Shown: positions 51,570 to 62,295 of the stretch, in pieces
Layout: each line of letters opens with the position of its first letter
Numbering within the stretch: the first letter of the stretch is position 1
NCBI GenBank assembly: GCA_963682175.1
Contig: OY821786.1
Coordinates: forward strand, 35,023,501 to 35,087,500
Source: Triglochin maritima
Taxonomy: Eukaryota > Streptophyta > Magnoliopsida > Alismatales > Juncaginaceae
DNA length: 64,000 nt
Direction of reading: 5' to 3'
Position numbers and translations under genes: made by a program
The notes under the pieces: model-generated
Database searches by the model: none
Seen by the model: the letters and a program-made list of their open reading frames with translations, nothing else
What the model was told of the DNA's origin: nothing

Positions 51570-51775
51570 GACCTGGGTATCGCAGGCTTGCAGGCTCATA
51601 AGGCTAAACCGGTCGTGTCTGGGTTCCGACCCGGTTCCTAGGGGTCGGGTTGGGTCCAAGCTCGATATTTTTATATATAATTAGTATTTTAAGTGTTTTT
51701 GAATGTATTTAAAAAACAATAAATAGAAAAAATTAGCTAGTCATGCTGGGACCTGGGTATCGCACCAGGCTTGGA
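51570..51775. repeat. GC-rich repeat with GACCTGGGTATCGCA ends
   Basis: GACCTGGGTATCGCA occurs at about 51571 and again at about 51751, in direct orientation, around a TAGGGGTCGGGTTGGG block. It is related to the fragment at 11872-11950. The element class is unknown. Confidence 0.5.
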
Positions 51776-51885
51776 GGAATATCCTTGATTGTTTAGACTA
51801 GACGATGATCTGGATGCCACCATCACCATGCATGTTATTTCGAGTTAAATAAATTATTATTTTTTCTGATCGTGCTTTTGCAATT

Positions 51886-53217
51886 AGAGCACCCTTGACG
51901 GGTGCTCTTTGGGGTTGGGTCGATATTCAACCTGACCCCAGCCCCCCCTTAACGGGAGAAAAGTCAGGTCGGGGACCCGATTCAAAATGTGCCCCTGGGT
52001 TGGCCACGTGGCCAACCCGGGTTGGTTGATTTTTTGTTTTGTTTTGTTTTGATAAATGATTTAAAATATGTTTTTTATATTTGTTAAATGATATGTATGT
52101 TTTTTATATAATTAGAATTTATTTCTGAATATTAAAATAAATAATGAAAATTAGTAAAATAAATCGATTAAATCAAGTATACTAATACAAAATTAATGGA
52201 AAATCATCAAATCCAAAATACAGTGCGTCTGGTTTCTCAGGGGCGCTGCCCCCTTGAAACCCCCGCCACCTCCCAGGATCGTGTAACGATATCAATGTCC
52301 TCCAACGCTCTCCAATTTTTGATCACATTATGGAGGGCGTGTGCACCACCTGTTAGATATGAAGTAAATAGCAACATGTATGATATGAGTTACTATCTCA
52401 CAGATGACATTTATCATAAATGAGCAGGATTTATGCAATCAATCTTTCTTCCTCAGACACTCAAAGATAGATTGTTTGCCCAATTTCAGGAAGCAGCAAG
52501 GAAAGATGTGGAACGTGTGTTTGGAGTGCTTCAAGCAAGATTCGCCATCTTGAAAAGGTCATCGCTAGCATGGAGTCCAGATATTCTCGGTAAAATTATG
52601 ACTGCATGCGTAATCTTGCACAACATGATCGTGGAAGACGAACGCGACTCTTACGAACAGTTGGTGGATATAAACGAATTTATCCACGAGCGACCTCAAA
52701 ACATCGGCAAAAGTTCAAACGAGTCGGGTCTTCGGTATTCTACCGATAGTATCGTGGGTATTAACAGATATCTGCATAACAGAGATCGAGTTCGAGACTC
52801 CCGAAAACATATGGCATTGCGAGCTGATTTGATCGAAAATATATGATAACGTTTTGGAAGGAATGCAAATTAATTTATTCGTAATATGTATTGTAATATT
52901 TAATTTTAAATTATCGTAATAATTACTTGTCAAATTTTAATTAAATGTAACTTTTGCGTGTTATGCGTAATTATCATAATTTAATTAGATTAAGTCATTA
53001 TAAAAATATTTTATTTAATAGTTTGTGTATTTTTGTGATAGAATGAAAAATGAGGTAAAAAATGATGTGGATGAGAGAGAGTGTTGGAAATGAGGTTGAG
53101 GTTAAGAAGTGAAAAATGAGTTGGATTGAGTTGTGGGTTGCATAGTGTTTTTTGCAGACGTGACAGATAAAGAAACTAAGTTGGGGGAGAAAATGGGGTT
53201 GGGTTAAGGATGGTCTT
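51886..53217. mobile_element. PIF/Harbinger element remnant
   Basis: The left end reads TAGAGCACCCTTGACGGGTG. The complement of the right end reads TAAGACCATCCTTAACCC, weakly matching inverted ends of the plant Harbinger type (GAGCATCTCCAA-like). A truncated Harbinger transposase lies inside. The 3-base TTA target duplication is present at the right end only, so the boundaries are approximate. Confidence 0.6.
52344..52846 (+). pseudogene. C-terminal half of a PIF/Harbinger (DDE_Tnp_4-like) transposase
   Basis: The frame reads APPVRYEVNSNMYDMSYYL, then a TGA at 52421-52423 where the family has tryptophan, then FQEAARKDVERVFGVLQARF and ACVILHNMIVEDERD, which closely match plant HARBI1-type transposases. 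The protein continues to a stop at 52844-52846. The N-terminal helix-turn-helix-like part and the first catalytic acids are missing upstream, replaced by unrelated sequence. It cannot be active. Confidence 0.88.
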
Positions 53218-53943
53218 ACGGTCATGTTTGTGTAATTGGGAAATTAAGATGAATTATGTGGCTAAAGAGACCACAGTAAAAAGGTAATTTCCAATTTCGT
53301 TTTGAACATGATTTTGTACGAATCACGTCATTCTCTTGGGAAATTAAAAAAATATGAAAAGATGGAACCATGATCTCTGCAAGAAAGTATTATTCCGAAA
53401 TTTTTTAATATAATAAACTTTAAATAAAAAAATAAAAAAATAAGGGAAAAAAATCAAAAACTAATCGGATCGCGGGTGTAAACCGCGATCCGTGGGCACG
53501 AAATTTCTCACCCCTCATCACCTCTCCTCTCCTCTCATCTCCTAGTTCTAACTCTCATCAGCCCATCAGATTTTTTTCGACGTAATTACTCTCTGTTCGG
53601 ACGTTGACCCCTATTATTAAAACGTAACCCACAAAATTCATCGGAGTTCTTATTTTGGGATCCACATTATTTTTTCACATTATTTTTTTTGTTTTATGTA
53701 AGAATGATTAGAATTAACATTTATTTTCTTTGTTAAATATAAATATTTGGATTTTTAAAAAAAAATTATATTAAATTTAATTAAATATATTAGTTGAATT
53801 TATGTTTCCGTTCATATGTATACTTAAAATAATTTTTGATACATTTCATCAATTGTATAACATGCATTTTGTCATGAAACCTGCTCTTTTATTTTGTTAA
53901 AATTAATTTTGTTTTTATTATCGTGAACAGTTTTTTTATCAAA

Positions 53944-54075
53944 ATGAGTCATTTTAGTAGAAATCGCTATGTACAAAACGCACGTGAGTATAATGATGCA
54001 GTGGACAGAGAGTCTATTTCCCCACTTCTTGGAATATCAAATTGCATGTTCAGAGTCAATGACATTTCCGCAAAT
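53944..54075 (+). CDS. PMD gene exon 1 (family 1, copy 2)
   Basis: 44 codons: MSHFSRNRYVQNAREYNDAV, DRESISPLLGISNC, and MFRVNDISAN, ending at a good donor (AAT|GTAAGTACC). It matches codon for codon the broken exon at 14500-14369, but here codon 11 is CAA, so the frame is open. The next exon of the same gene is at 63896. Splicing across 9.8 kb of inserted DNA would be needed for expression. Confidence 0.75.
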
Positions 54076-54437
54076 GTAAGTACCAACAAAAGTCATATTT
54101 TATTAATTTGTGTAAATACTTAAATGAGTTACTATTCGTCGCCGGAAAACTACTTAAATCGCCCCAAAAATTATTTTTTTTCCGTTAACAAATCAATTAA
54201 TACACATTTCGTCATGTGTCTTTAAACAAAGTTTTTGACTCAGTTTTACTCACATTCCTAGTACCAACACCTTAAAAATGTCTTGTAAAGCACCTGGATC
54301 GGGCGAGGTAACGGGAGAAGATTTTTTTTCTGATTCGGACGTCTGGCTAAGACGCCTCCACCATGGTGGAGGCGTGTGGCAACACGCCCCGTTTTTTTTG
54401 TTTTTTTTAAATTTTCTGATAAATTATTTTTTTTCAG

Positions 54438-56024
54438 GTTCCGTTGCAAGATTTCAGTGGTGATGAAGTAGATTACAGTGAGCTTTTTGATAGTAAACAA
54501 ATATTTACAACAATCGAGAAAGCTTTTAAATGGGCGAAACAAGTTGCAATAAGAGTCGGATTTTTTTGGTTATATCATCATACAAACCAAAAGCAGATAA
54601 CTGAATGGATTGTTAACTGAGATGTGATCGCAGACATGAAATGAGTTCTCGTGATACGAGTATTACACTGCGAAAGAATACAAAAAGAAAAATGTTGCGG
54701 TTGTCGGTTTTTGGTAAAAGTGGTGGAGCGACGGGATCGTGATGGATGAGTCATTGTGGTGGAGCGACATGATCGTGATGCATACCCTTTCGTAATCTGC
54801 ATGGATTCGATGTATAAGATGAACAAGTACAAGATGTCTTTATTTGAGATGGTTGGGGTTACTCCAACAAACATGAGTTTCATCGTCGGATATGCGATTT
54901 TGAAGGATGAGACTGAGTCTAGTTACCGGTGGGTGTTGGAGAGATTGCGAGATCTGTTATTGAATATTGTTAGCCCGAGTGCAATAATAACGGACCAGGA
55001 GATGGGTCTAATGCGACCTGTGGCAGAGGTTTTTCCTGAGTCTGCTCATTTACTTTGCACCTGACATATCAACAAAGACGTGTACAACTATGCATATCAC
55101 GTATTCGGCAAGAACAAGCAGCTTGCAGAGTTTTAGGCGTGGAAAGTGGAGGAGAGTTATGGTTTCTGATTCACAGACGGATTATGATAGATCAGTCCGT
55201 AATTTGAAAGATTCTTCAAGTCCTGGTCAGTGCTCACGGAGTATGTGGAAGGCACATGGTTGGTGCATAAAGAAAAGTTTGTGTTGAATTAGACGAATAA
55301 AGTTCTTCATTTCGGCAACACTACGAACTGCAGGGTGGAAAGTGCACATTCAGCTCTGAAAGAGTGGATCACTACATCGACTGCCGCTCTCGACAATCTT
55401 TTCGACCGCGTGAACTTGGCTATTGAAATGCAGTTGACGGATATTCAGAACTTTCTTAAAGATTGGAGACGTCGAAATTTGGCAAACTACATAGGTCCTT
55501 TGTTTCAGCATATAAATGGTCGAGTTTCGCATCGCTGCTTGTCATTATTGACTCAGGAGTTGAAGAGAATGCATGACATAAGTAATGAAGTTTAACATCG
55601 TTGTAGGTGTGCTTTTCTGACATCACATGATGTTCCTTGTGCATGTACCATGTACGAGTGTTTTGCGTTAGGTGATGGAATTTATTTTGAGCAGATTCAT
55701 CCATTCTGGAAAACACTTGTCATTGGAGAAGGAGTCCAGATATCAGAGTTTGTGGATCAGTCAACACAAGACGTCGAGCATTTTCGGAAGCTCGTTGATG
55801 AGTTTTTGGAGTGCGACCCTGCAGTAATTCGTAGTGCTTCTCGTATTTTATACGAACAATTACACCACGATCAATCGAACTATGGAGAACCCGCAGAAAA
55901 TACTAAGGTACGAGGTCGACCTAGGGGAAAGTCGGCACGTCGGGACCCAAGTGCCTTCGAGTATGCTGAACAAGGTCGTGGTCGGTCTTCCAAATCGTCT
56001 CGATCCCTGATCCCTGATCCCTGA
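54438..56024 (+). pseudogene. MULE (Mutator-like) transposase, several in-frame stops
   Basis: One reading frame gives the whole family pattern. N-terminal FTTIEKAFKWAKQVAIRVGF is followed by the catalytic core: VICMDSMYKMNKYKM (first Asp), VGVTPTNMSFIVGYAIL, IITDQEMGLMRPVAEVFP (second Asp), HINKDVYNYAY, YVEGTWLVHKEKF and NCRVESAHSALKEW (Glu). A SWIM-like zinc motif CRCAFLTSHDVPCAC and a basic tail with RGRPRGKSARR complete it. Stops interrupt the frame at least near 54618, 54651, 55062, 55134 and 55593, among others. An acceptor-like TTTTTTTCAG precedes 54438, so an upstream exon is likely. The solo LTR begins right after the last codons. This protein moved DNA by a cut-and-paste mechanism in intact relatives; this copy is dead. 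Confidence 0.88.
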
Positions 56025-58077
56025 TGAAGGGATTGTGTTCTAAAAGTTTTACTTTTAAATGCCAATTATTATGAATTGAATGAGAAATCATTTTGTTCCT
56101 TGTTTATGTTATTCGTCTTTTAGAAGTGTTAAGGAAGAGGCTCTTGGTCCTTAACCGTAGCTCTAAAAGATATTGGTTTACATAAAACAAAAGATATTCG
56201 CAATCATGGTAACTAACATGGAACATTAATTACCGAGTTAAGATTGTCGTGTTGGTCATAGATCATTGTAGCTCTACAAGTGAGTGACAACACGGGTATG
56301 CAAAAGAGGAAAATATTACTTTTGTATACTGAATAGACCTAATAAGTAAAATATTATAGAAATGTGTTTCTGTGTCATTAATATTTTACTGTGTCTTTGG
56401 TCCTTTGATATGAGACTTATATCCGATCGCTTAAGGAGTTCTTGATTAGACTAGTGTCTTGAGCTATCGATGAGTGTAGTGTAAAGGTATTAGTTGGTTA
56501 AGTACAACTTTTGTTGGAGAAGATAGTTAGTCAAAAGACTATCATTGCCCCTCTTAATTGAGTGATGATATTAATGGGCCCCTTGATAAAACAAAGTTAT
56601 AATGTGCACAATGTGATTTGAGTTAAGTCACATATTTATAACTAGCTTAAAGAGATCAAGAAATGAATACTAAGACAAAGATGACACAATACTACTTTGT
56701 GTGTATTCTTAATATCATGAGGCAAGGGACGAGCACAAGTGGTGCACGCCATCACTAAATGGATCGGGTTTTGGTTCGAGTGGAATTAAGACGTCTAACT
56801 AATTGGGAGTTATAATGTGTAGCTAGATACCGCTTATAGCTTGTGATATTAAGCTCTTAATATCACTGCCAACTTAGTTTAGATCCTCCCATAGGTCACA
56901 CCACAAAACTGGGAAACAAGGAATGGAGATTTTGAGTTCATAAGATGTGTCGGGTTTCATGTAGAAAATATGACACATGGGGTGAACAAAGCAAAATCAA
57001 AGTTATGTTGTGATTAATAACATAATTAGAATCTAAATTAAATTCATATGTGATGTAAATATTATGGGGTGTAATGATTGATCATTACATAGGATAATAT
57101 GTTACATAAGTTGTGAATTTACTACTAATCCCGAAATGTCAAATTTTGTAGGGGTTAAACCGAAATTTGACAAGTCTGCAAAACAGTGCTCAAACGGTCG
57201 ACCGGATAGCAGTAAACGGTCGACCGGGAGGGCACGGTCGACCAGACGAGTCTCGACCGATAACAAGGAATTTTCATCTGTTCGAACGGTCGACCGAAAA
57301 TGATCGGTCGGTCGACCGAACATTGCGATGGAATAGTTCCTGTTACGAACGGTCAACCAAATGTTGAACGGTCGACCGAAACATTGGTTCGAGCGGTCGA
57401 CCGCACCTTGAAACGGTCGACCGGTCCAGACGGTTTTATGCAGAATTAATTTAAGAATTAATTAGATCATGCATGGAATTGGTCCATAATTGATTTAATT
57501 CGTGGCTAATATTATTTATTAATAAATAATAGATGGTTAGATGGAATTTTGCATTAAATCATGGGCAAGAGGTTGCACATGAATAGGTAATTTGGAGAGA
57601 ACCTATAAATAGAGGTTATCTCATTGTCTTCCTACATCTTAATTAATATTGCTTTTCATGCAAAATCTCTCTCCTTAATTCTCCACGAAAATTCCACAAA
57701 TTCTTAAGTTTAGTTTTGTTCTTAAGAGATCATCTTCTCAAGGGAATTAAAGAGGGGTTAGTAATTGGATTCTAAACCCAATCGGAGATTGAGAGACTAG
57801 CTTCCCTCTCTCCGATCTTGTTTAGAGTTTGGTGAATACTCGGAGGCATCCGGTGCAGCGAGGAGCATCCCAACGGTCTCCGAATCTTCGAGAAGTTTTA
57901 GAGAACTTCTAGGTATGAATTTCGGAGCTCCTTTATGTTTGTTTTAATAGAGTTTTTGAAACTAGTTTGTTAAAACAAACCAATGCATGCAATAGATTCT
58001 AGAAAATTGAAAATTGATCCTTATTATACATAAAAATTCTAAAAATATATATGTATAATTAAACATGAAATCCTACA
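56025..58077 (+). mobile_element. Solo LTR A with perfect target duplication
   Basis: Runs from TGAAGGGATTG to AAATCCTACA and is flanked by CCTGA on both sides (56020-56024 and 58078-58082). It has a TATA box (TATAAATAGAGG at 57604). No primer-binding site or interior follows, so the element has been reduced by LTR-LTR recombination. It is related along most of its length to the inverted LTR at 58874-60769. Confidence 0.88.
57190..57432. repeat. Array of the palindrome CGGTCGACCG in solo LTR A
   Basis: Eight exact GGTCGACC words and several one-base variants in about 240 bases, at irregular spacing of 15-60. They lie upstream of the TATA box, that is, in U3. The related LTR at 58874-60769 lacks them and carries a different tandem repeat in the same region. 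Confidence 0.9.
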
Positions 58078-58873
58078 CCTGATCCATGATCCACATCGTG
58101 TGAGTTTATATGTTCCATTTGATCCTTGATCCTCGATCCCTGATCCTCGATCCTTCATTGATGCGCTACAGCGTCGACTTCCTCTTGCACCGGAGACGTA
58201 GATTTTACAGAAAATAAACATGCTCCTCACATTCGATAAAAACCGACTAGTGCAAGTCCTATGTAAAAATCTCTCAAATGCAATGCAATTATCTAGAGAT
58301 AGAAAAAGAGAATTTGGCCTTTACATATAAATAAGCCCCTGTATAATAATATTTACATACATTCATAGTTGCTGATTTGGAACATATAAACTCACAATTC
58401 CTGCAAAAACAACTCGAGCAACGCATACACGCATGTCCAATCTAAACTATTTAATTTAGATTATGGAGCATCTAAAATCAAACAATTCTAGAAAAATCAT
58501 TTGAAATCCATTAAAATGTTTTTCATGCATCCATAGTTCAAAATTAATTATTTTGAACCGCTGTTCATCCAATTTCCAAAAGGAAAGATGAACATTAGTC
58601 CTTTTTGGTTTTGTTGATTCCTTTATAAAATAATCATTTAAAATAAAACGAAAATTCTATAAATTAGACAAATGTCTAAATTTCAATTCTAACAATCATG
58701 TATGATGTTTTAAAACATATAAAACCATCAAAACGAATTTATTAGAATTTTATCAACAAAACATCGAAAAACTCGAAAAAGACAAAACCGAATTGTTTTT
58801 ATTCTAGATGGCAGCCTAAATTGATTTTATAGTTTAAATCAAAGATAATATGAATCAAAATCTCTGATACCAC
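58078..58873 (-). mobile_element. Primer-binding site and leader remnant of the retrotransposon of LTR B
   Basis: Read on the minus strand, LTR B is followed by GTGGTATCAGAG, the usual tRNA-Met primer-binding site, and then about 780 bases of noncoding leader-like sequence. It ends in imperfect GGATC(A/G)(A/G)GG repeats (58078-58160). The whole gag-pol region and the other LTR are absent, so a deletion removed them. GGATCAGGG-type words also flank the other side of solo LTR A, where the deletion may have joined. Confidence 0.65.
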
Positions 58874-60769
58874 TGTTGGATTTCGTGTCCTATTATATGT
58901 ATATATTTTTCGAAAATTTATAAACATACAGGATCGAAACATTCATATTTTCTTCGATTTTCATATAGACATGCATTTGTTTGTCCTAATTATTTAACAT
59001 GCATTAGAACAAACAAACAATTGCAAAGAGAATCATACCTAGAGGTTCTCTAAAACCTCTTGAAGATCCGGAGTCGCGTTGCTGTTCGAATTGCCCGGTG
59101 GATTGCCTCCGAGTGTTCACCAAACTCTAAACAAGGTTGGAGAGAAAGGAGCTAGTCAATCAATCTCCAAACGGGTTTAGAAGCTAGCTAATAACCCCCT
59201 TTTTCTTTCCTGAGATTTTACTCTCCAAAAACTCAAATTAACTAAGGAATTTCGGATGGATTAATTGGGGTGGTTAGAGAGAGAGAGAATTTTGCATACA
59301 CTTATTTTTAATGAAGGAAATTAGGCATATTTATAGGCTCCTTTAATTTCCACATCATGGGTCATGCATTGACCCATTCTTCCATGTTTTTCTCTCTTAA
59401 GACCAATTCCCAATATTAAATTTATTAATCCACATCCAAATATAGTCATAATTGACAAAGTCAAAACCATGATCAATAATTCCTTAATTAATTTGCATTT
59501 ATCGAATTTTGGATTAATTCCCAACAAAATTCGTTTTTTTTGTTTTAGGAAATTTAATTAATTTGCCTTTATCGAATTTTGGTTTAATTTCCAACAAAAT
59601 TCGTATTTGGGGTTTTAGCAAATTTAATTAATTAATTTGTCTTATCGAATTTTGGATTAATTCCCAACAAAATTCGATCTTTGGAGTTATAGCTAATTTA
59701 TATATCCTATTCAATATATCATCATATGTAATATCAAACAATCACACCCCATGATATATTTACATCTCATATATAAATTCATGATTCTAAATATGTCATT
59801 TTCATGACATAATGATTTTATCCATTCACCACATGTATACGAAACTCGATACATCATATGAACATAAAATCACCTTCTTGTTTCCCAGTTTTATGGTGTG
59901 ACCTATGGGAGGATCTAAGCTAAATTGGCAGTGATATTAATAGCTTAACATCACAAACTACAAGCGGTATCTAGCTACACATTATAGTTCTCAATTAGCT
60001 AGATGTCTTAATTCAGCTCGAACCAAAACCCGATCCAATTAGTGATGGAGTGCACCACTTGTGTCCGTCCCTTGCCTCATGATATTAAGAATACACACAA
60101 AGTAGTATTGTGTCATCTTTCTATTAGTATTCATTTCTTGATCTCTTTAAGCTAGTTATAAATGTGACTTAACTCAAATCACATTGTGCACATTATAACT
60201 TTGCTTTATCAATGGGCCCATTAATATCATTACTCAATTAAGAGGGGCAATGATAATCTTTTGACTAAGTATCTTCTCCAACAAAAGTCATACTTAACCA
60301 ACCAATGTCTTTACACTACACTTATCGATAACTCAAGACACTAGCTTAATCAAGTATTTCTTAAGTGATCGGATATAAGTCTCATATCAAAGGACCAAGG
60401 ACACAGTAAAATATTAATGACACAGAAACACATTTCTATAATATTTTACTTATTAGGTTTATTCAGTATACAAAAGTAATATTTTCCTCTTTTGCGTACC
60501 CGTGTTGTCACTCACTTGTAGAGCTACAATGATCTATGACCAACACAACAATCTTAACTCGGTAATAAATGTCTCATGTTTATTAGCATGATTGCGAATA
60601 TCTTTTTTTATGCAAACCAATATCTTTTAGAGCTCTACGGTTAAGGACCAAGAGCTTCTTCCTTAACACTTCTAAAAGACGAATAACATAAACAAGGAAC
60701 AAAATTATTTCTCATTCAATTCATAATAGTTGATATTTAAAAGTAAAACTCTTAGAAACATTCCCTTCA
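58874..60769 (-). mobile_element. LTR B, 5' LTR on the minus strand
   Basis: On the minus strand it starts TGAAGGGAATGTTTCTAAG and ends GAAATCCAACA, directly before a primer-binding site. A TATA-like CCTATAAATATG lies near 59335. It aligns with solo LTR A over about 1.9 kb in inverse orientation, with many substitutions and a replaced repeat region. The flanks (CGGCG on one side, ACCAC on the other) are not a duplication, consistent with a 5' LTR rather than a solo LTR. Its start cuts the PMD frame at 60770. Confidence 0.85.
59485..59690. repeat. Three tandem repeats with inverted AATTTTG/CAAAATT in LTR B
   Basis: Three units of 65-75 bases each contain ATCGAATTTTGG, TTAATT and CCAACAAAATTCG, so every unit is an imperfect palindrome. 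They occupy the U3 position taken by the CGGTCGACCG array in solo LTR A. Confidence 0.85.
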
Positions 60770-61511
60770 CGGCGTCTGCGCACTGACCATACGACCCTCA
60801 ACAGGAATGTGCAGAATCTGAAAGACGTCATGCAACACGATCGTCATCTCTCCGAACGGCAAGTAGAAAGTGTTGGTGTCTGGCTTCCACCGCTCCACGA
60901 AAGTCGAAATCAACGGCATGTCAATGCAGGAAAACATGTTGTACGACAAATGACTCAATCCACTGTCACTAACGGTCGTCGTCATATCATCAGTCACCAC
61001 TGAACGCCAAACCTGCAATGTCGTATAAGCTCTGTGACGATTATGGCACTTCAAAACCTTCCGATCCTCGTCATCCCAGATGCGTCTGGCGATGTAGCCT
61101 CCGAAACTCGGAACGACGCTGCCATCTAGAGGACCATCGGGTATCATATCCGTCACGATCCAATACTCATCCTCAACCCTCTTCTTCTTCTTCTTCTGAG
61201 CTCGGGCGTCTGCAGTGCACGAACTCGAATCACCGGCCACCTCGACTCTTCCTAATGACCCACTCAGCCGAAGGACTACAATGTCGCCCCCGTCCTCGAC
61301 CGTACTGCTTTATCGCCTCCTCAATTGGATCAAAGTCATAACGACCCCCGTCGTCACTCTCGTCGTGACTCCTCAACTCATATGAATCATCCTCGTCGCC
61401 GAAAGAATCCTCAGGTGTCTGACGACGACGTAAAAGATCTCTCTCTCTCTCTCTCTCTCCTAACTGAAGCAGAAATACCCCGTCTACGTGGATGACGAGG
61501 ACCTGACTCAT
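60770..61511 (-). pseudogene. PMD gene of the MULE, interrupted by LTR B
   Basis: The N-terminus starts at 61511 (MSQVLVIHVDGVF) with an acidic region, DEDDSYELRSHDESDDGG. A change of frame near 61230-61240 leads into KKKKKRVEDEYWIVTDMIPD, GPLDGSVVPSFGGYIARRIW, LSHLSYNMFSCIDMPLI, VERWKPDTNTFYLPFGEMT and LHDVFQILHIPVEG. This is the start of the MAIN-like plant mobile domain, distinct from the family 1 PMD (about one third similar by eye). The frame ends where LTR B begins at 60769. The rest of the domain is not found in the window. Confidence 0.85.
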
Positions 61512-61604
61512 CTACTATACTATGTTTCACGCGTTAGGGAATTGATTTCCCTTTTCCTCCACGGTAACCCGATGACTATTAATTCAATTTTAAAAATAAA
61601 ATTT

Positions 61605-61935
61605 TGTTAATGAATTTACTAAAATAATTAAACTAATTGTTAACTTGATAATCAATTTATTTAGCAATTACCACAGTTTATAATCAATAATCCTTTACTA
61701 AAATCGTCCCACAACTAATTATTAACTTAATAATCAATTTATTTAGCAATTATCTCAATTTATAATCAATAATTCCTGACTAAAATAATTAAACTAATTA
61801 TTAACTTAATAGTCAATTTATTTAGTAATTATCACAATTTATAATCAATAAATGATTTACTAAACTAATTTAATTAATTATTAATATAAAATTTAATTTA
61901 TTTTGCAATTATCACATTTTATAATCAATTTAAAT
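61605..61935. repeat. Four AT-rich tandem repeats of about 80 bp
   Basis: Units share AATCAATTTATTTAGCAATT, then ATCACAATTTATAATCAATA, and an ACTAAAATAATTAAAC segment. They lie between the MULE PMD gene and the right terminus of the MULE, where its promoter would be expected. Confidence 0.8.
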
Positions 61936-62295
61936 AATTTAAAAATAATAATAATTTTGGGGCGTCTACCGGAGACGCCCCATCGTTCGGGGAGGTGTCT
62001 GTCGGAGGGGTTAGGCATCTCCTGCAGATGCCCGACCCAAAATATTTTAAAAAAACTAAACAAGATAATTTATCAGATTTGAGTAATTTGGGGCGTCCAC
62101 TGGTTCTTTTCCTGGCCTCCGAGACATTTTTTTTTGGTGAATATAAAAGTAATATGAAGAGAGAGTGGTGTTAGGAGAGTGAAATGAAGAGTTATACAAG
62201 TAGAAAGGGTAGAAGGGCAAAATGGTAATCTGTATGGACGATTTAAGTAGTTTTACGACGTTGAATAGCAGTTCAGTACTTACATTGCATATTTT

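Larger units (their letters stand above)
54126..62276. mobile_element. 8.15 kb MULE carrying a transposase and a PMD gene
   Basis: The left terminus, GAGTTACTATTCGTCGCCGG then AAAACTACTTAAATCG, matches the complement of the right terminus (CTGAACTGCTATTCAACG then AAAACTACTTAAATCG) and both ends of the MULE at 1912-3055. The flanks TACTTAAAT (54117-54125) and TACTTACAT (62277-62285) agree at 8 of 9 bases, as a target duplication should. GC-rich GGAGGCG/AGACGCC palindromes lie inside both ends (about 54345-54375 and 61965-62010). It sits in the intron of the family 1 PMD gene and has itself received two LTR insertions. Confidence 0.8.

Noticed and set aside
57167..57367. Open frames rich in GRPxxRSTVDR in the CGGTCGACCG arrays (also 22377-22619 and 62639-63207)
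   Set aside because: The peptides are by-products of a palindromic repeat read in all frames, located in LTR U3 and not in a gene.
56025..60769. The inverted LTR pair as one giant foldback transposon
   Set aside because: Solo LTR A has its own perfect 5-base duplication, which shows an independent insertion; the shared TGAAGGG start is simply the LTR terminus.
58869..60774. LTR B as a second solo LTR
   Set aside because: Its flanks do not match and it is followed by a primer-binding site, so it is a 5' LTR with part of its interior.
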